This document shows positions 1 to 9,156 of a DNA stretch of 64,000 bases, piece after piece. The position numbers and the translations under genes were made by a program. The stretch is from an uncultured Arenicella sp. (GTDB lineage Bacteria > Pseudomonadota > Gammaproteobacteria > Arenicellales > Arenicellaceae). The DNA is taken from positions 16,792 through 80,791 of the forward strand of contig CALJWL010000030.1 of NCBI GenBank assembly GCA_937974565.1, written 5' to 3'. How positions within the stretch are numbered: the first letter of the stretch is position 1; each line of letters opens with the position of its first letter. Under the pieces are notes generated by a model. It saw only the letters and a list, made by a program, of their open reading frames with translations, was not told the origin of the DNA and made no database searches.

Positions 1-248
1 TGGCCGAACGAAGGCTGATGCGCGGTGTTAAATTAAATTATCCTGAAACAGTCGCTTATTTAAGCATGATCATCATTGAAGGGGCTCGCGATGGCAAAAC
101 GGTGGCCGAATTAATGAGTGAAGGTCGCGAAGTTCTGACTATTGATCAAGTGATGCCGGGCGTCGCTGAACTGGTTGACGAGGTTCAAGTCGAGGCCACA
201 TTCCCAGATGGAACCAAGCTGGTTACCGTACACCAACCCATTAACTAG
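1..248 (+). CDS. ureA: Urease subunit gamma (5' end outside the window)
   Basis: This is the smallest subunit of the nickel urease that hydrolyses urea to ammonia and carbamate in the cytoplasm. The reading frame is already open at base 3 and reads [15 protein letters not shown], so the real start lies upstream and about 82 residues of a roughly 100-residue protein are visible. The conserved [13 protein letters not shown] and [15 protein letters not shown] segments are typical of UreA. The first internal ATG (base 18) is not the start, because conserved family sequence precedes it. The fused beta-alpha gene follows after 11 bases, so the subunits are co-transcribed. ureD and any urea transporter genes are not visible and probably lie upstream. 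Confidence 0.95.
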   Translation, partial: AERRLMRGVKLNYPETVAYLSMIIIEGARDGKTVAELMSEGREVLTIDQVMPGVAELVDEVQVEATFPDGTKLVTVHQPIN

Positions 249-259
249 CACGGTTAATT

Positions 260-2329
260 ATGACTAAAAAACAAAACTTCAAGCCAGGTCAAGTGAGTAC
301 TCAAGGCGCACCGATCATCATAAACGAGGGGCGTGACACCCTGTCATTGTGGGTTGAAAATAATGGTGACCGGCCAATCCAAGTTGGCTCTCATTATCAT
401 TTTTATGAAACCAATTCAGCGTTGATATTTGAACGCGAGAAGTCTAAAGGTTTTAGGCTGAATATCGTTGCCGGAACAGCCGTGCGATTTGAACCTGGTC
501 AGGGTCGTGAGGTTGAATTAGTGCGTTTTGGGGGAGCGCAACGTGTGTTTGGTTTTCGCGGCGATGTAATGGGCGAATTAAAAGACATTAAAGCAACTGG
601 CACCCAAAGCAGCGCAAGTGTTGAGCGCGAAGCTTACGCTCAAATGTTTGGCCCCACCCTTGGCGATCGCGTACGACTTGCCGACACAAGTCTTTGGATA
701 AAAGTTGAAAAAGACTACACTGTGTATGGTGATGAAGTAAAGTTTGGTGGCGGTAAAGTCATTCGTGACGGCATGGGGCAAAGTCAAGCCAGCTGTGCTG
801 ACTCAATGGATACCGTTATCACAAATGCCTTGATTTTAGATCACTGGGGGATTGTTAAAGCCGATGTCGGTCTTAAAGGTGGTCGAATCGCCGCCATCGG
901 CAAAGCTGGAAACCCTGATATACAAGACGGTGTCACCATTGTTATTGGCGCCGGCACCGAAATTATTGCCGGCGAAGGGTCGATATTGACGGCTGGCGGT
1001 GTTGACGCTCACATTCATTTTATTTGCCCACAACAAATAGACGAAGCGTTAATGTCAGGTGTAACCACGATGATCGGCGGTGGTACAGGACCAGCGACTG
1101 GCACAAACGCAACAACGTGTACACCGGGGCCATGGAATATTCACCAAATGCTTAAGTCCACCGATGGTTTACCAATGAATTTTGGATTCTTAGGCAAAGG
1201 TAACGCCAGCCAGCCCGAGGCTCTGCGTGATCAATTAGATGCGGGTGCTTGCGGCTTAAAACTTCATGAAGACTGGGGTACAACCCCCGCATCAATTGAT
1301 TGCTGTCTAAGTGTTGCTGAAGAGTACGATGTGCAAGTTGCGATTCACACAGACACGTTGAATGAGTCTGGTTTCGTTGACGACACATTAAACGCGTTTA
1401 AAGGCCGGACAATACACACTTATCATACCGAAGGTGCTGGTGGTGGCCATGCGCCTGATATCATAAAAGCAGCCAGTTTGGAAAACGTTCTACCCTCTTC
1501 AACCAACCCGACTCGCCCTTACACCATTAATACCGTTGACGAACATTTAGACATGCTAATGGTATGTCATCATTTAGACAGTGACATTCCTGAAGACGTG
1601 GCGTTCGCTGACTCTCGTATTCGTAAGGAGACCATTGCCGCCGAAGACATCCTTCACGATTTAGGCGCTTTCAGCATGATTGCTTCGGATTCTCAGGCCA
1701 TGGGCCGGGTCGGCGAAGTGGTCACGAGAACATGGCAAACAGCGCATAAAATGCGAGAACAACGCGGCCCACTTAAGGAAGACAGTGTCGATGAAAGTAC
1801 CGGCAGCCATGACAATTTTCGAGCACGTCGTTATATAGCAAAATACACCATCAACCCAGCAATTGCCCACGGTATTAGCCACGAAGTTGGCAGCATTGAA
1901 GTTGGCAAACTGGCCGACTTAATACTGTGGAAGCCTGCCATGTTTGGAATCAAACCCAGCTTAATAATAAAAGGCGGTTTTATAGCGGCCGCCCCAATGG
2001 GAGACCCAAACGCCTCAATTCCAACGCCACAGCCGGTGCATTACAGAAAAATGTTTGGCGCCCAGCCTAACAGTGCCTCGTCAAACAGCATTACCTTTGT
2101 AAGTAAAGCCGCGTCACAGAGCGATTTAGCGAATACACTGGGCTTGCAACGGCAACTTGTGGCATGCCGTAATACCCGAGATATTAAGAAAAGCGACATG
2201 ATTCTCAATGACGCGACGCCAGAGATATCGGTAAACCCTGAAACTTATGAAGTGTTGGCCGATGGTGAGTTCCTCACTTGTGAACCTGCGATCGAATTAC
2301 CTCTTGCACAACTGTATTGCCTGTTTTAA
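260..2329 (+). CDS. ureBC: Fused urease beta-alpha subunit
   Basis: One 689-residue chain carries two urease subunits that are usually separate. Residues 1-105 match the beta subunit ([28 protein letters not shown]). Residues 122-689 match the catalytic alpha subunit, from [11 protein letters not shown] to the C-terminal LF. A linker of about 16 residues joins them. All nickel-site and catalytic positions are present at a constant offset of 117 from the Klebsiella alpha subunit: His251 and His253, Lys334 (the carbamylated lysine, in GLKLHEDWG), His336, His363, His389, the flap Cys436-His437 and Asp477. The enzyme should therefore be active. Helicobacter fuses gamma with beta instead, so this is a different fusion. 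The GGTTAATT stretch before the ATG gives only a weak ribosome site, so coupling to ureA is likely. Confidence 0.95.
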   Translation: MTKKQNFKPGQVSTQGAPIIINEGRDTLSLWVENNGDRPIQVGSHYHFYETNSALIFEREKSKGFRLNIVAGTAVRFEPGQGREVELVRFGGAQRVFGFRGDVMGELKDIKATGTQSSASVEREAYAQMFGPTLGDRVRLADTSLWIKVEKDYTVYGDEVKFGGGKVIRDGMGQSQASCADSMDTVITNALILDHWGIVKADVGLKGGRIAAIGKAGNPDIQDGVTIVIGAGTEIIAGEGSILTAGGVDAHIHFICPQQIDEALMSGVTTMIGGGTGPATGTNATTCTPGPWNIHQMLKSTDGLPMNFGFLGKGNASQPEALRDQLDAGACGLKLHEDWGTTPASIDCCLSVAEEYDVQVAIHTDTLNESGFVDDTLNAFKGRTIHTYHTEGAGGGHAPDIIKAASLENVLPSSTNPTRPYTINTVDEHLDMLMVCHHLDSDIPEDVAFADSRIRKETIAAEDILHDLGAFSMIASDSQAMGRVGEVVTRTWQTAHKMREQRGPLKEDSVDESTGSHDNFRARRYIAKYTINPAIAHGISHEVGSIEVGKLADLILWKPAMFGIKPSLIIKGGFIAAAPMGDPNASIPTPQPVHYRKMFGAQPNSASSNSITFVSKAASQSDLANTLGLQRQLVACRNTRDIKKSDMILNDATPEISVNPETYEVLADGEFLTCEPAIELPLAQLYCLF

Positions 2330-2350
2330 CCAGTGAGGCATGAGAAGAAC

Positions 2351-2803
2351 ATGTTAGAAGTGTACCAACGAATTAACGAACCATCGAACCTAGAACCCGA
2401 TTATCGACTGTTGTTAACGCATGATGAACGCTGTCGTGCGCGTCTTAAAATCGAAACAACCGACGGTGTTCCCGTCGGCGTATTTTTACCGCACGGCCAA
2501 CCGTTAATGGTCGGTGAGTACTTATTAAGTGATTGTGGCCAAACATTGCGAGTTGATGGAGCAGCCGAGCCCGTTGTCTCAGCCAGTTGCGATGACCCCT
2601 TATTGTTTTCTCGTGCTTGTTATCATCTTGGGAATCGACATGTAAAGATTCAAATTGCCGAACGGGTTTTGCGTATCACGCCCGACTCAGTTCTTGAAGA
2701 CATGTTAGTTTTACTCGGTCTGCAGGTTCGAAAAGAACACGCTGTTTTTATTCCTGAAAGCGGAGCTTATCACGCTAAGGGGCACGGTCATGAGCATGAG
2801 TGA
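2351..2803 (+). CDS. ureE: Urease accessory nickel chaperone UreE
   Basis: UreE binds nickel and delivers it to the UreDFG-apourease complex. The 150-residue protein begins MLEVYQRINEP, typical of UreE, and ends in a His-rich tail (HAKGHGHEHE) that can bind extra nickel. I place the start at the ATG 21 bases after the ureBC stop. A GTG 18 bases further upstream is in frame but has no ribosome site and would add non-family residues. The stop is TGA followed by C, a leaky context, and the same frame stays open through 17 codons to the ureF ATG. A short overlapping ORF also bridges ureE and ureF. Confidence 0.93.
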   Translation: MLEVYQRINEPSNLEPDYRLLLTHDERCRARLKIETTDGVPVGVFLPHGQPLMVGEYLLSDCGQTLRVDGAAEPVVSASCDDPLLFSRACYHLGNRHVKIQIAERVLRITPDSVLEDMLVLLGLQVRKEHAVFIPESGAYHAKGHGHEHE

Positions 2804-2858
2804 CCTGAGCCCGTACGAGGTGTTTTTCGCTGTCATCATGCATGGGCTAATCGCATGA
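2790..2858 (+). other. Nested 22-codon ORF linking ureE to ureF
   Basis: A short open frame starts with ATG inside the last codons of ureE, in another frame. It is preceded by AAGGGG at 2777-2782, seven bases away. It encodes MSMSDLSPYEVFFAV plus seven residues and stops at a TGA that overlaps the ureF ATG (ATGA at 2855-2858). The ureF ATG itself has no visible ribosome site. The simplest reading is a translational coupler: ribosomes enter here, terminate at ATGA and restart on ureF. It could also be chance, or the remnant of an older ureF start. Confidence 0.4.
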
Positions 2859-3526
2859 CGTTGGCCAGTTTACGTTTACTTCAACTGTGCAGTGCAAATT
2901 TGCCAACGGGCGCCTATGCGTTTTCGTTAGGTCTGGAAACCGCCACTGAAGAAGGCTGGGTTACAAACCAAAATCAGGCTCGAACGTGGTTAGAAGTTCA
3001 ATTACGTTACAGTGTTGGCGGCAGCGATCTCCCCATTTTGCTGCGCTCATTAAAAACATTGGAAAATAATGACGTAGAATCCTTACTTCACTGGAATCGT
3101 ATGGCATTAACATTACGAGAAACTAAAGAATTAAGGCTAACGGATTCGGCCACCGGCGAAGCACTCATGCGCATTTTAAAAGGCTTGGAAAATGGCCATT
3201 TAAGCACGCCATTAAGTACCGAAAAAGAAATCAGTTTTGTCACCGCTTTTGCATTTGCCGCTCACCAATGGCGTATACCAGCCGTCGATGCCTGCATGGG
3301 CTACGCGTGGTCTTGGTTAGAGAATCAAGTCGCCGCGGCCACTAAACTTGTGCCACTTGGACAAACCCAATCTCAACAATTGTTAGAAACACTGCAACCG
3401 AATGTATTGAGCGCGCTTGAATACGCAAAAACGTGCGCGGACAGCGATATTGGCGAGAGTTTACCAATGTTGTCCGTAGCCAGTTGCTGGCATGAACATC
3501 AATACAGTCGATTGTTTAGGTCTTAA
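2855..3526 (+). CDS. ureF: Urease accessory protein UreF
   Basis: UreF joins UreD and UreG in the complex that activates apourease, and acts as a checkpoint on UreG GTPase activity. The 223-residue length is normal. The family hallmark near the N-terminus is clear: [23 protein letters not shown], followed by EEGWV and an all-helical body. The start is the ATG that gives the standard short lead before this motif. There is no good Shine-Dalgarno sequence upstream, and the preceding short ORF overlaps this ATG, so translation is probably coupled. The frame is the same as that of ureE. The gene ends 14 bases before ureG. Confidence 0.93.
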   Translation: MTLASLRLLQLCSANLPTGAYAFSLGLETATEEGWVTNQNQARTWLEVQLRYSVGGSDLPILLRSLKTLENNDVESLLHWNRMALTLRETKELRLTDSATGEALMRILKGLENGHLSTPLSTEKEISFVTAFAFAAHQWRIPAVDACMGYAWSWLENQVAAATKLVPLGQTQSQQLLETLQPNVLSALEYAKTCADSDIGESLPMLSVASCWHEHQYSRLFRS

Positions 3527-3540
3527 ACCTAGGAGAATTT

Positions 3541-4191
3541 ATGAATGACAAAAAAAAACGCCCAGCACTTAGAGTTGGGGTTGGTGGCCCAGTTGGGTCT
3601 GGCAAAACGGCCCTACTCCGCTCATTATGCCAATCCATGCGAGACACGTATAACATCGCCGTTGTAACAAACGATATTTACACACAAGAAGATTCTGAAT
3701 TTTTAACTCGACACGGAGCCTTAGATGCCGACAGAATCATTGGCGTTGAAACCGGCGGTTGCCCTCATACGGCCATTCGTGAAGATGCGTCAATGAATTT
3801 AGCGGCCATTGATGAATTAAATGCTCGCCACCCAGCGTTAGATGTCATTTTTGTTGAAAGCGGCGGAGACAATTTATCCGCCACATTTAGCCCAGAATTG
3901 TCAGACCTTACACTGTATGTGATTGACGTATCAGCCGGAGATAAAATTCCACGTAAAGGCGGCCCAGGCATTACGAAGTCTGACTTATTAATTATTAACA
4001 AAACCGATTTGGCGCCTCTTGTTGGGGCCTCTTTAGAGGTGATGAACAGCGACACTCAATTAATGCGAAAAGAGCGTCCATTCGTTTTCTCCAACCTAAA
4101 AAAGGCTCAAGGTCTTAGCGATATCATTAACTTTATTGTTAGTGATGGCATGTTACCTGAACGCCCCATACAATCATTTTCAGGAGTATAA
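3541..4191 (+). CDS. ureG: Urease accessory GTPase UreG
   Basis: UreG is the SIMIBI-class GTPase whose GTP hydrolysis drives nickel transfer from UreE into urease. The 216 residues include a P-loop (GGPVGSGKT, residues 15-23), the metal-binding Cys74-Pro75-His76 motif in [13 protein letters not shown], a [13 protein letters not shown] segment and the NKTDLAP guanine-specificity motif. The start is secured by AGGAG (3532-3536) just upstream of the ATG. The basic N-terminus is short and lacks the His-rich extension seen in some UreG proteins, while UreE carries the His tail here. The next small gene starts only two bases after the stop. Confidence 0.96.
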   Translation: MNDKKKRPALRVGVGGPVGSGKTALLRSLCQSMRDTYNIAVVTNDIYTQEDSEFLTRHGALDADRIIGVETGGCPHTAIREDASMNLAAIDELNARHPALDVIFVESGGDNLSATFSPELSDLTLYVIDVSAGDKIPRKGGPGITKSDLLIINKTDLAPLVGASLEVMNSDTQLMRKERPFVFSNLKKAQGLSDIINFIVSDGMLPERPIQSFSGV

Positions 4192-4193
4192 TT

Positions 4194-4415
4194 TTGAAAA
4201 ATTCAATTAAAAATTTTAGTTTAATCTTTGCTGTATTCAGCTTGACACCCGTGTTCGCTCACTCTAACCATGAGTCGCATACACACGTTACAGAGTTAGG
4301 GTTGATTGCATTAGTATCCGTGGTTGCCGGGTATTTATTTTATCGATTAATCAGCTCTCATCTGTCTTTCAATGCAAACAAAAATCATAAAGTTACTGAC
4401 CAACGAAGTACCTAA
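4194..4415 (+). CDS. Small His-rich membrane protein, last gene of the urease operon
   Basis: I do not recognise a named family. The start codon is TTG, with a strong ribosome site (AGGAG at 4182-4186, seven bases upstream) that sits inside the end of ureG, so the gene is co-translated with urease genes. The 73-residue product has a signal peptide (residues 1-22, ending VFA). The predicted mature N-terminus, HSNHESHTHVTE, has four histidines in nine residues. A single hydrophobic segment (about 34-53) and a short polar tail follow. This suggests an inner-membrane protein with a periplasmic metal-binding tip. A role in nickel supply is plausible by position and His content but not shown. It is much shorter than HupE/UreJ. 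Confidence 0.75.
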   Translation: MKNSIKNFSLIFAVFSLTPVFAHSNHESHTHVTELGLIALVSVVAGYLFYRLISSHLSFNANKNHKVTDQRST

Positions 4416-4452
4416 AAGGCCAAACTGTTGTCTTGTCTCTAATGTTTAAAGT

Positions 4453-4490
4453 GGCGTTGTAAATTAGCGTCACATAAACGCCTATTTTTT
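4453..4490 (+). terminator. Possible terminator after the urease operon
   Basis: GGCGTT (4453-4458) can pair with AACGCC (4477-4482), and six T residues follow at 4485-4490. The loop is long (18 nt) and the stem short, so this is only a moderate candidate. It lies between the convergent urease operon and the response-regulator gene. Confidence 0.4.
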
Positions 4491-4536
4491 ACAGGATAAT
4501 GCTATTAGCGCGCCGTTGATGAATGGATTGGGTTGA

Positions 4537-5424
4537 TTAACCCAATAACCTAATCGCAACCCCAGCAGCGGCCGTTCTGTTTTCCACACCGAGTTTAGGG
4601 AATACTTGTTCTAGATGTTTATTCACTGTTCTGACACTCATGGCTAAAATTTCAGCGATTTCTTTGTTGCTTTTACCGTTGGCCAACCAAAACAACACTT
4701 CAGACTCACGCTTAGTAAGATTTAATCGACTTTGAAGTGTTTCTGCTCCAACTGTTGGCGAATTAAGTACAATACGCAGAGAAAACTTAGCTTGATCGCG
4801 TTTTTCGACAAACCTAAGTTCAGCAAATTCATCGCCTTCTAAAGGCAGCACTAAACGGCTATTCACGTCAGGGTTTTGGCTAAGCCAATACGATGTTTTT
4901 TCTTGGTGAGTAGCCCACTTTATTCTAGCCAGCAGAGCATGGGTGTCAGGCGTAGCCCATAAAACATCCGCCTGTTCAGTCACAATGATGAAAAATTGCC
5001 CTAGTGAATCCAACACTTGATACGCATTATCTGTGAACGCAGCATTGTTTAAATGCACTTTCATCCGTGCAATTAGTTCATCAGGGTTCACTGGCTTAGT
5101 TAAATAATCCACGCCTCCAACACTCAGACCTTTGACAATACTCTGAGTGTCACTCAAACCTGTCATAAACATAACTGGTACGGATGTTAAACCAGCTAAT
5201 AATTTGAGTTGTGAGCAGGTTTCAAAGCCATTCATATTTGGCATGATGGCATCAAGTAAAATAAGATCAGGCCGTATGTTTTTAGCAATAGACAAGGCTT
5301 GCTTGCCGTCCAGTGCAACCAGCGTGTTGATGCCCACATCTTCAAGCACATCGCTGATGAGGCTAAGACTGTCCGCCGAATCATCAACCACAAGCACTGT
5401 GTATTGTGAAAGGTCACTGGTCAT
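4537..5424 (-). CDS. LuxR/NarL-type response regulator
   Basis: This is a two-component transcription factor of 295 residues. The N-terminal receiver has the acidic pair in LVVDDS, the phospho-acceptor Asp58 (LILLDAIMP), a Thr at MTGL and Lys110 (YLTKP). A middle region of about 100 residues has no motif I can assign. The C-terminal LuxR-type HTH (about 233-285) begins LTKRESEVLFWLANG and includes SNKEIAEILAMSVRTVNKHL. The gene overlaps the end of the transporter-kinase gene by 11 bases, so the two proteins form a cognate pair. Its target is not shown; the convergent urease operon is the obvious candidate. The middle region is longer than in NarL-type regulators and could hold a degenerate PAS-like fold. 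Confidence 0.93.
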   Translation of the reverse strand: MTSDLSQYTVLVVDDSADSLSLISDVLEDVGINTLVALDGKQALSIAKNIRPDLILLDAIMPNMNGFETCSQLKLLAGLTSVPVMFMTGLSDTQSIVKGLSVGGVDYLTKPVNPDELIARMKVHLNNAAFTDNAYQVLDSLGQFFIIVTEQADVLWATPDTHALLARIKWATHQEKTSYWLSQNPDVNSRLVLPLEGDEFAELRFVEKRDQAKFSLRIVLNSPTVGAETLQSRLNLTKRESEVLFWLANGKSNKEIAEILAMSVRTVNKHLEQVFPKLGVENRTAAAGVAIRLLG

Positions 5425-8400
5425 TTAAATGCCCTCTAATAACATCAATTAAAGCGCCGTATTGAAAGCGTTGCGCTAACTTTTGCCATTCTAACAAAGT
5501 TTCTGGGTTGGGCCATTGCACTTCTTCTTCATTGTGTTGGCCAAGCCTAAGCATGGCGGCTTTAATACCTTTTACATGCCCTATTTCAAGGTGAGCTTGA
5601 AGCTCACGCAATAAACCAATCTTCGATGAGGGAACGGCTGTTTCAGCGTTTGTATCGATGTTGCTTTTCGGTAAGTCCTTAAAATCAAAGTTCAAAAGAT
5701 TTCCATCATTGTTAGTGCTGACACGCTGATGAGCTTCTTCGTAATTCCACTTTAAGTCTAGTAATTGAGTCATATGCAATAACAAGGCTTGATTTTGCAT
5801 TGGTTTAACAATATAGGCGTCATAAATATTTTGCGTATTGCCTAACGGCATGTGCTGATCTTCAGGGTCGGCGGAGAGCATCAATATTGGGGCAGTAAAA
5901 CCTGAGTCTCGTATGTGTTTGGCCAAACTTAAACCGTTTTCGCCAGGCATGGAGTTATCTAAAATGTATAAATCAATATGAGTGCCTAACATGCGTCGAG
6001 CCACCGTGGCGTCAGAGGCTTCGAGAACTTGAAACCCCATTGGCTGAAGTAAGTCGGCGATAAGGCCTCGATGTATTGCCTCGTCATCAATGACCAATAC
6101 CGTTTTTTGTTCACCTTGGTAAGAGACTATTGACTCATCAAATGTACGTGAGACTCCAACCCCAACGGTTTCAAACATCAACACACTTACGCTAAATTCA
6201 CTGCCCACCCCTAACTCACTTTTAACCGTCAATTCACCTCCCATTATTTCAGTTAAAAGGCGCACAATGGTGAGGCCAAGCCCAGTGCCATTAACGTTCG
6301 GCACATTAGTTGTTCTTACGCGCTCGAACGGCAACATGATACGCTCTAAATCATCATCAGCGATGCCCACACCGCTGTCTTTTACCGATATGTTAGCCAC
6401 TTGGTTGCGATAACGAACATCGACATCCACCGCCCCTTTTTCGGTGTATTTAATTGCATTGCTGATCAAATTAATTAAAATTTGCCGCAGACGCTTTTCA
6501 TCGGCCGTCACGTACTCGGGTAAATTTTTACCTCGTGTGAGGCAAAACTTGATGCCTTTAGACGTTGCTATTGGTACAAAAATTTCTTCAATTTGATCTA
6601 AAAAGTCTTTGAAATTAATACGATTTCGATAAAGCTCTAAGCGCCCTGCTTCAATTTTTGAAATGTTAAGTAAACCTTCAATAAGGTCAGCCAAATACTC
6701 ACTGTTACGACGGATAATGTTAAGCCCTTTAGCTTGAAAATCATTGACGTCCTTCTTATTCGCGAGTAATTGCGCATAACCTGATATGGATTGCAGTGGC
6801 GTTCTTAACTCGTGACTAATCCCAGTCAAATAACGACTTTTCGCTTGGTTGGCTTGCTCAGCTAATTCTTTAGCGGTTTGCAGTTCCTTATCAGTAATGT
6901 CGTGAGCCTCCACTTCATCAATTAATCGAGCTGTTTGGCGATTCGACTCTTGTTGAGCAATTTCTCGGCTCTCTTGGGTTAGTAAAAATACCCAAGCAAT
7001 CACACCGAAAACCATCACCAATATAAAATACAAAGAAACCAAAGCTTCTTTAAGCATCAACTGCTCGCTGACCTCAATCGGGCTAATTTGGTAATAAATG
7101 AGCGACAGCAATAACCACGTTAATACCCCTATAAGGCTGAGGGTCATCAGAAAACGCCAAACCCGATAGTCTGCGGCGCTGGCAAACCGTTCTGGCAACA
7201 TTTCACGAAACATATGTTTGAGCTGAACTCGAAATCGCCCATGCGGTTTACAGGCGTCCATGCATCGAGTATCTAAGGAACAACAAAGAGAGCAAATAAC
7301 CCCCTGGTACGCAGGGCACAAAGCCATATCAGGGCTTTCAAATGTATTCTCACAGATACAACAGGTCTGCTCCGTGGAACTCAACGATAACTCTGTGAGG
7401 CTTTCTTCCAAATCGTGTTCACGGGCAATGTAGTATTTTGCTTTAGTTACCATAGCGATAAAAGGCACACTAATAAAACAAATAGCAATGGTAATAAAAT
7501 GCGCTAAAGATTTAGCTTCTTCACCGACATACCCAAGGTAACAAACAATGCCTACAAAGGTGGCAACGGCCATACTGACCACACCAACGGGGTTAACGTC
7601 ATACAAATAGGCTCGCTTAAATTCAACTTCTTTAGGGCGTAGCCCAAGTGCCGAATTAATAAGTAAGTCGGCGGCAATGCAACTGAGCCAGCTCACGGCC
7701 ACTATCGCAAACACACCTAAGATTGACTCAAGGGCTCTATAAATGCCCAACTCCATTAAAATAAGAGCGATGGCAACATTAAATACTAGCCATACCACTC
7801 GCCCAGGGTGACTGTGTGTTATACGTGAGAAAAAGTTGGACCACGCTAAAGAGCCTGCATAGGCATTAGTAACATTGATTTTCATCTGGCAGACGACAAC
7901 CATCACACCCGCAAGCACCAACGCAAATGTCGGGGATTGAGTAGCATAAGAGAATGCCATTTGATACATATAAGTTGGGTCTGCGGCCTTTTCAATCCCA
8001 ACCCCTTTAGATACCGCTAAGTAGGCTAAAAATGAGCCAAATAGCATTTTAATAATACCAATGAGTATCCACCCAGGCCCCGCAAGCAACACCCAAAACC
8101 ACCACTTTCGAGAGTTTTGGCGATTCTTTTTAGGCATAAATCGCAAATAATCTACTTGTTCACCAATCTGCGCCACCAGTGCAAACATTACCGCTGATGC
8201 AGCCCCAAACATTGTCAGATTGAACTCAGTGCTTATCGTGTTACTGTTTGACGTTCCTGTTTTCGTGGTTGGGGCGTAAGAGAGCCACTCATTGAATTGT
8301 TGGTACTCATTAACGCACACAATTAATAACGCACTGATTTGTAATGGCAACCAAACCCATTGACTGTGTATTTGGAATCGACTTATTGCTGAAATACCAT

Positions 8401-8923
8401 GCGATACAATTGGCATCACAGCAACTGCACACAATATATAACCAATCCAAAGAGGAATCCCTAAGAGTGCTTTGAGCGCCGAAGCTAAAATAGCGGCTTC
8501 GATGGCAAAAAATATAAAGGTGAACGAAGCGTAAATAAGAGAAGTTATGGTTGACCCTAGATAACCAAAACCAGCACTGCGAGTTAATAAATCAATATCC
8601 AACCCGTGACGAGCGGCAAAAACGCTAATAGGGTATCCGGTTAAAATGATAACCACCGTCAAGGCCATCATGGCCCAAAAGGTATTTGCAAAGCCGAAAG
8701 TGAGGGTTAAACTAGCGGCAATGGCTTCCAATGCCAAGAATGCGGTCGCTCCTAAGGCTGTTTTAGCAACCGTCTCTATTGACCATCGACGACGAGATTG
8801 TGCCGCAAAACGTAAGGAATAATCTTCAAGAGTCTCATTGGCAACCCATTTATTGTATTCACGCCGTTCGCGAAAAATATGCTGACGCGCTCTCATTAAT
8901 TTAGGTATACCAAGTCTATTCAA
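5414..8923 (-). CDS. NCS1-type permease fused to hybrid histidine kinase
   Basis: This is a 1169-residue membrane sensor. Residues 40-500 form a multi-spanning module resembling NCS1 nucleobase/hydantoin permeases. A Cys-rich segment follows, with nine cysteines between 521 and 558, suggesting a metal or redox site. Two further membrane helices lie at about 590-612 and 628-648. The kinase has its H-box (His704 in ISHELRTPL), an N-box around Asn818-Asn822, DSGVGI at 849-854 and GTGLGL at 879-884. A receiver (about 940-1055) has Asp989 in YILDN. The tail is about 110 residues. The design parallels CbrA, where an SLC5 transporter is fused to a kinase. Its position beside urease suggests sensing of a nitrogen compound, but the ligand cannot be read from sequence. 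Confidence 0.9.
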   Translation of the reverse strand: MNRLGIPKLMRARQHIFRERREYNKWVANETLEDYSLRFAAQSRRRWSIETVAKTALGATAFLALEAIAASLTLTFGFANTFWAMMALTVVIILTGYPISVFAARHGLDIDLLTRSAGFGYLGSTITSLIYASFTFIFFAIEAAILASALKALLGIPLWIGYILCAVAVMPIVSHGISAISRFQIHSQWVWLPLQISALLIVCVNEYQQFNEWLSYAPTTKTGTSNSNTISTEFNLTMFGAASAVMFALVAQIGEQVDYLRFMPKKNRQNSRKWWFWVLLAGPGWILIGIIKMLFGSFLAYLAVSKGVGIEKAADPTYMYQMAFSYATQSPTFALVLAGVMVVVCQMKINVTNAYAGSLAWSNFFSRITHSHPGRVVWLVFNVAIALILMELGIYRALESILGVFAIVAVSWLSCIAADLLINSALGLRPKEVEFKRAYLYDVNPVGVVSMAVATFVGIVCYLGYVGEEAKSLAHFITIAICFISVPFIAMVTKAKYYIAREHDLEESLTELSLSSTEQTCCICENTFESPDMALCPAYQGVICSLCCSLDTRCMDACKPHGRFRVQLKHMFREMLPERFASAADYRVWRFLMTLSLIGVLTWLLLSLIYYQISPIEVSEQLMLKEALVSLYFILVMVFGVIAWVFLLTQESREIAQQESNRQTARLIDEVEAHDITDKELQTAKELAEQANQAKSRYLTGISHELRTPLQSISGYAQLLANKKDVNDFQAKGLNIIRRNSEYLADLIEGLLNISKIEAGRLELYRNRINFKDFLDQIEEIFVPIATSKGIKFCLTRGKNLPEYVTADEKRLRQILINLISNAIKYTEKGAVDVDVRYRNQVANISVKDSGVGIADDDLERIMLPFERVRTTNVPNVNGTGLGLTIVRLLTEIMGGELTVKSELGVGSEFSVSVLMFETVGVGVSRTFDESIVSYQGEQKTVLVIDDEAIHRGLIADLLQPMGFQVLEASDATVARRMLGTHIDLYILDNSMPGENGLSLAKHIRDSGFTAPILMLSADPEDQHMPLGNTQNIYDAYIVKPMQNQALLLHMTQLLDLKWNYEEAHQRVSTNNDGNLLNFDFKDLPKSNIDTNAETAVPSSKIGLLRELQAHLEIGHVKGIKAAMLRLGQHNEEEVQWPNPETLLEWQKLAQRFQYGALIDVIRGHLNDQ

Positions 8924-9156
8924 TCTCTTTGCAATTTTAGGTGATAATTATACGGTGTCCAATGCGTAATTTGACGCATATTTTTGTCTCAATCAATCAT
9001 CGCCATCAAGCACCGGCCAAAAAGCACCTTGCTGACATTATCATCCACAAAGTTTCTATTGAATCTACAGTTTCCTTCACATCACTTTAATATCGCTGGT
9101 TCACCTTTTTACGGCACATTATAATTTTGAGACCAAAGCGTTAGTTTTATGAGTCG

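Noticed and set aside
2790..2860. Frameshift in ureF
   Set aside because: I considered that the short ORF plus ureF were once a single frame. The ureF ATG already gives the normal short lead before the conserved LRLLQL motif, so no frameshift is needed.
3765..4055. Antisense open frame inside ureG
   Set aside because: It is a shadow of a strongly conserved gene, with no ribosome site and no recognisable protein features.
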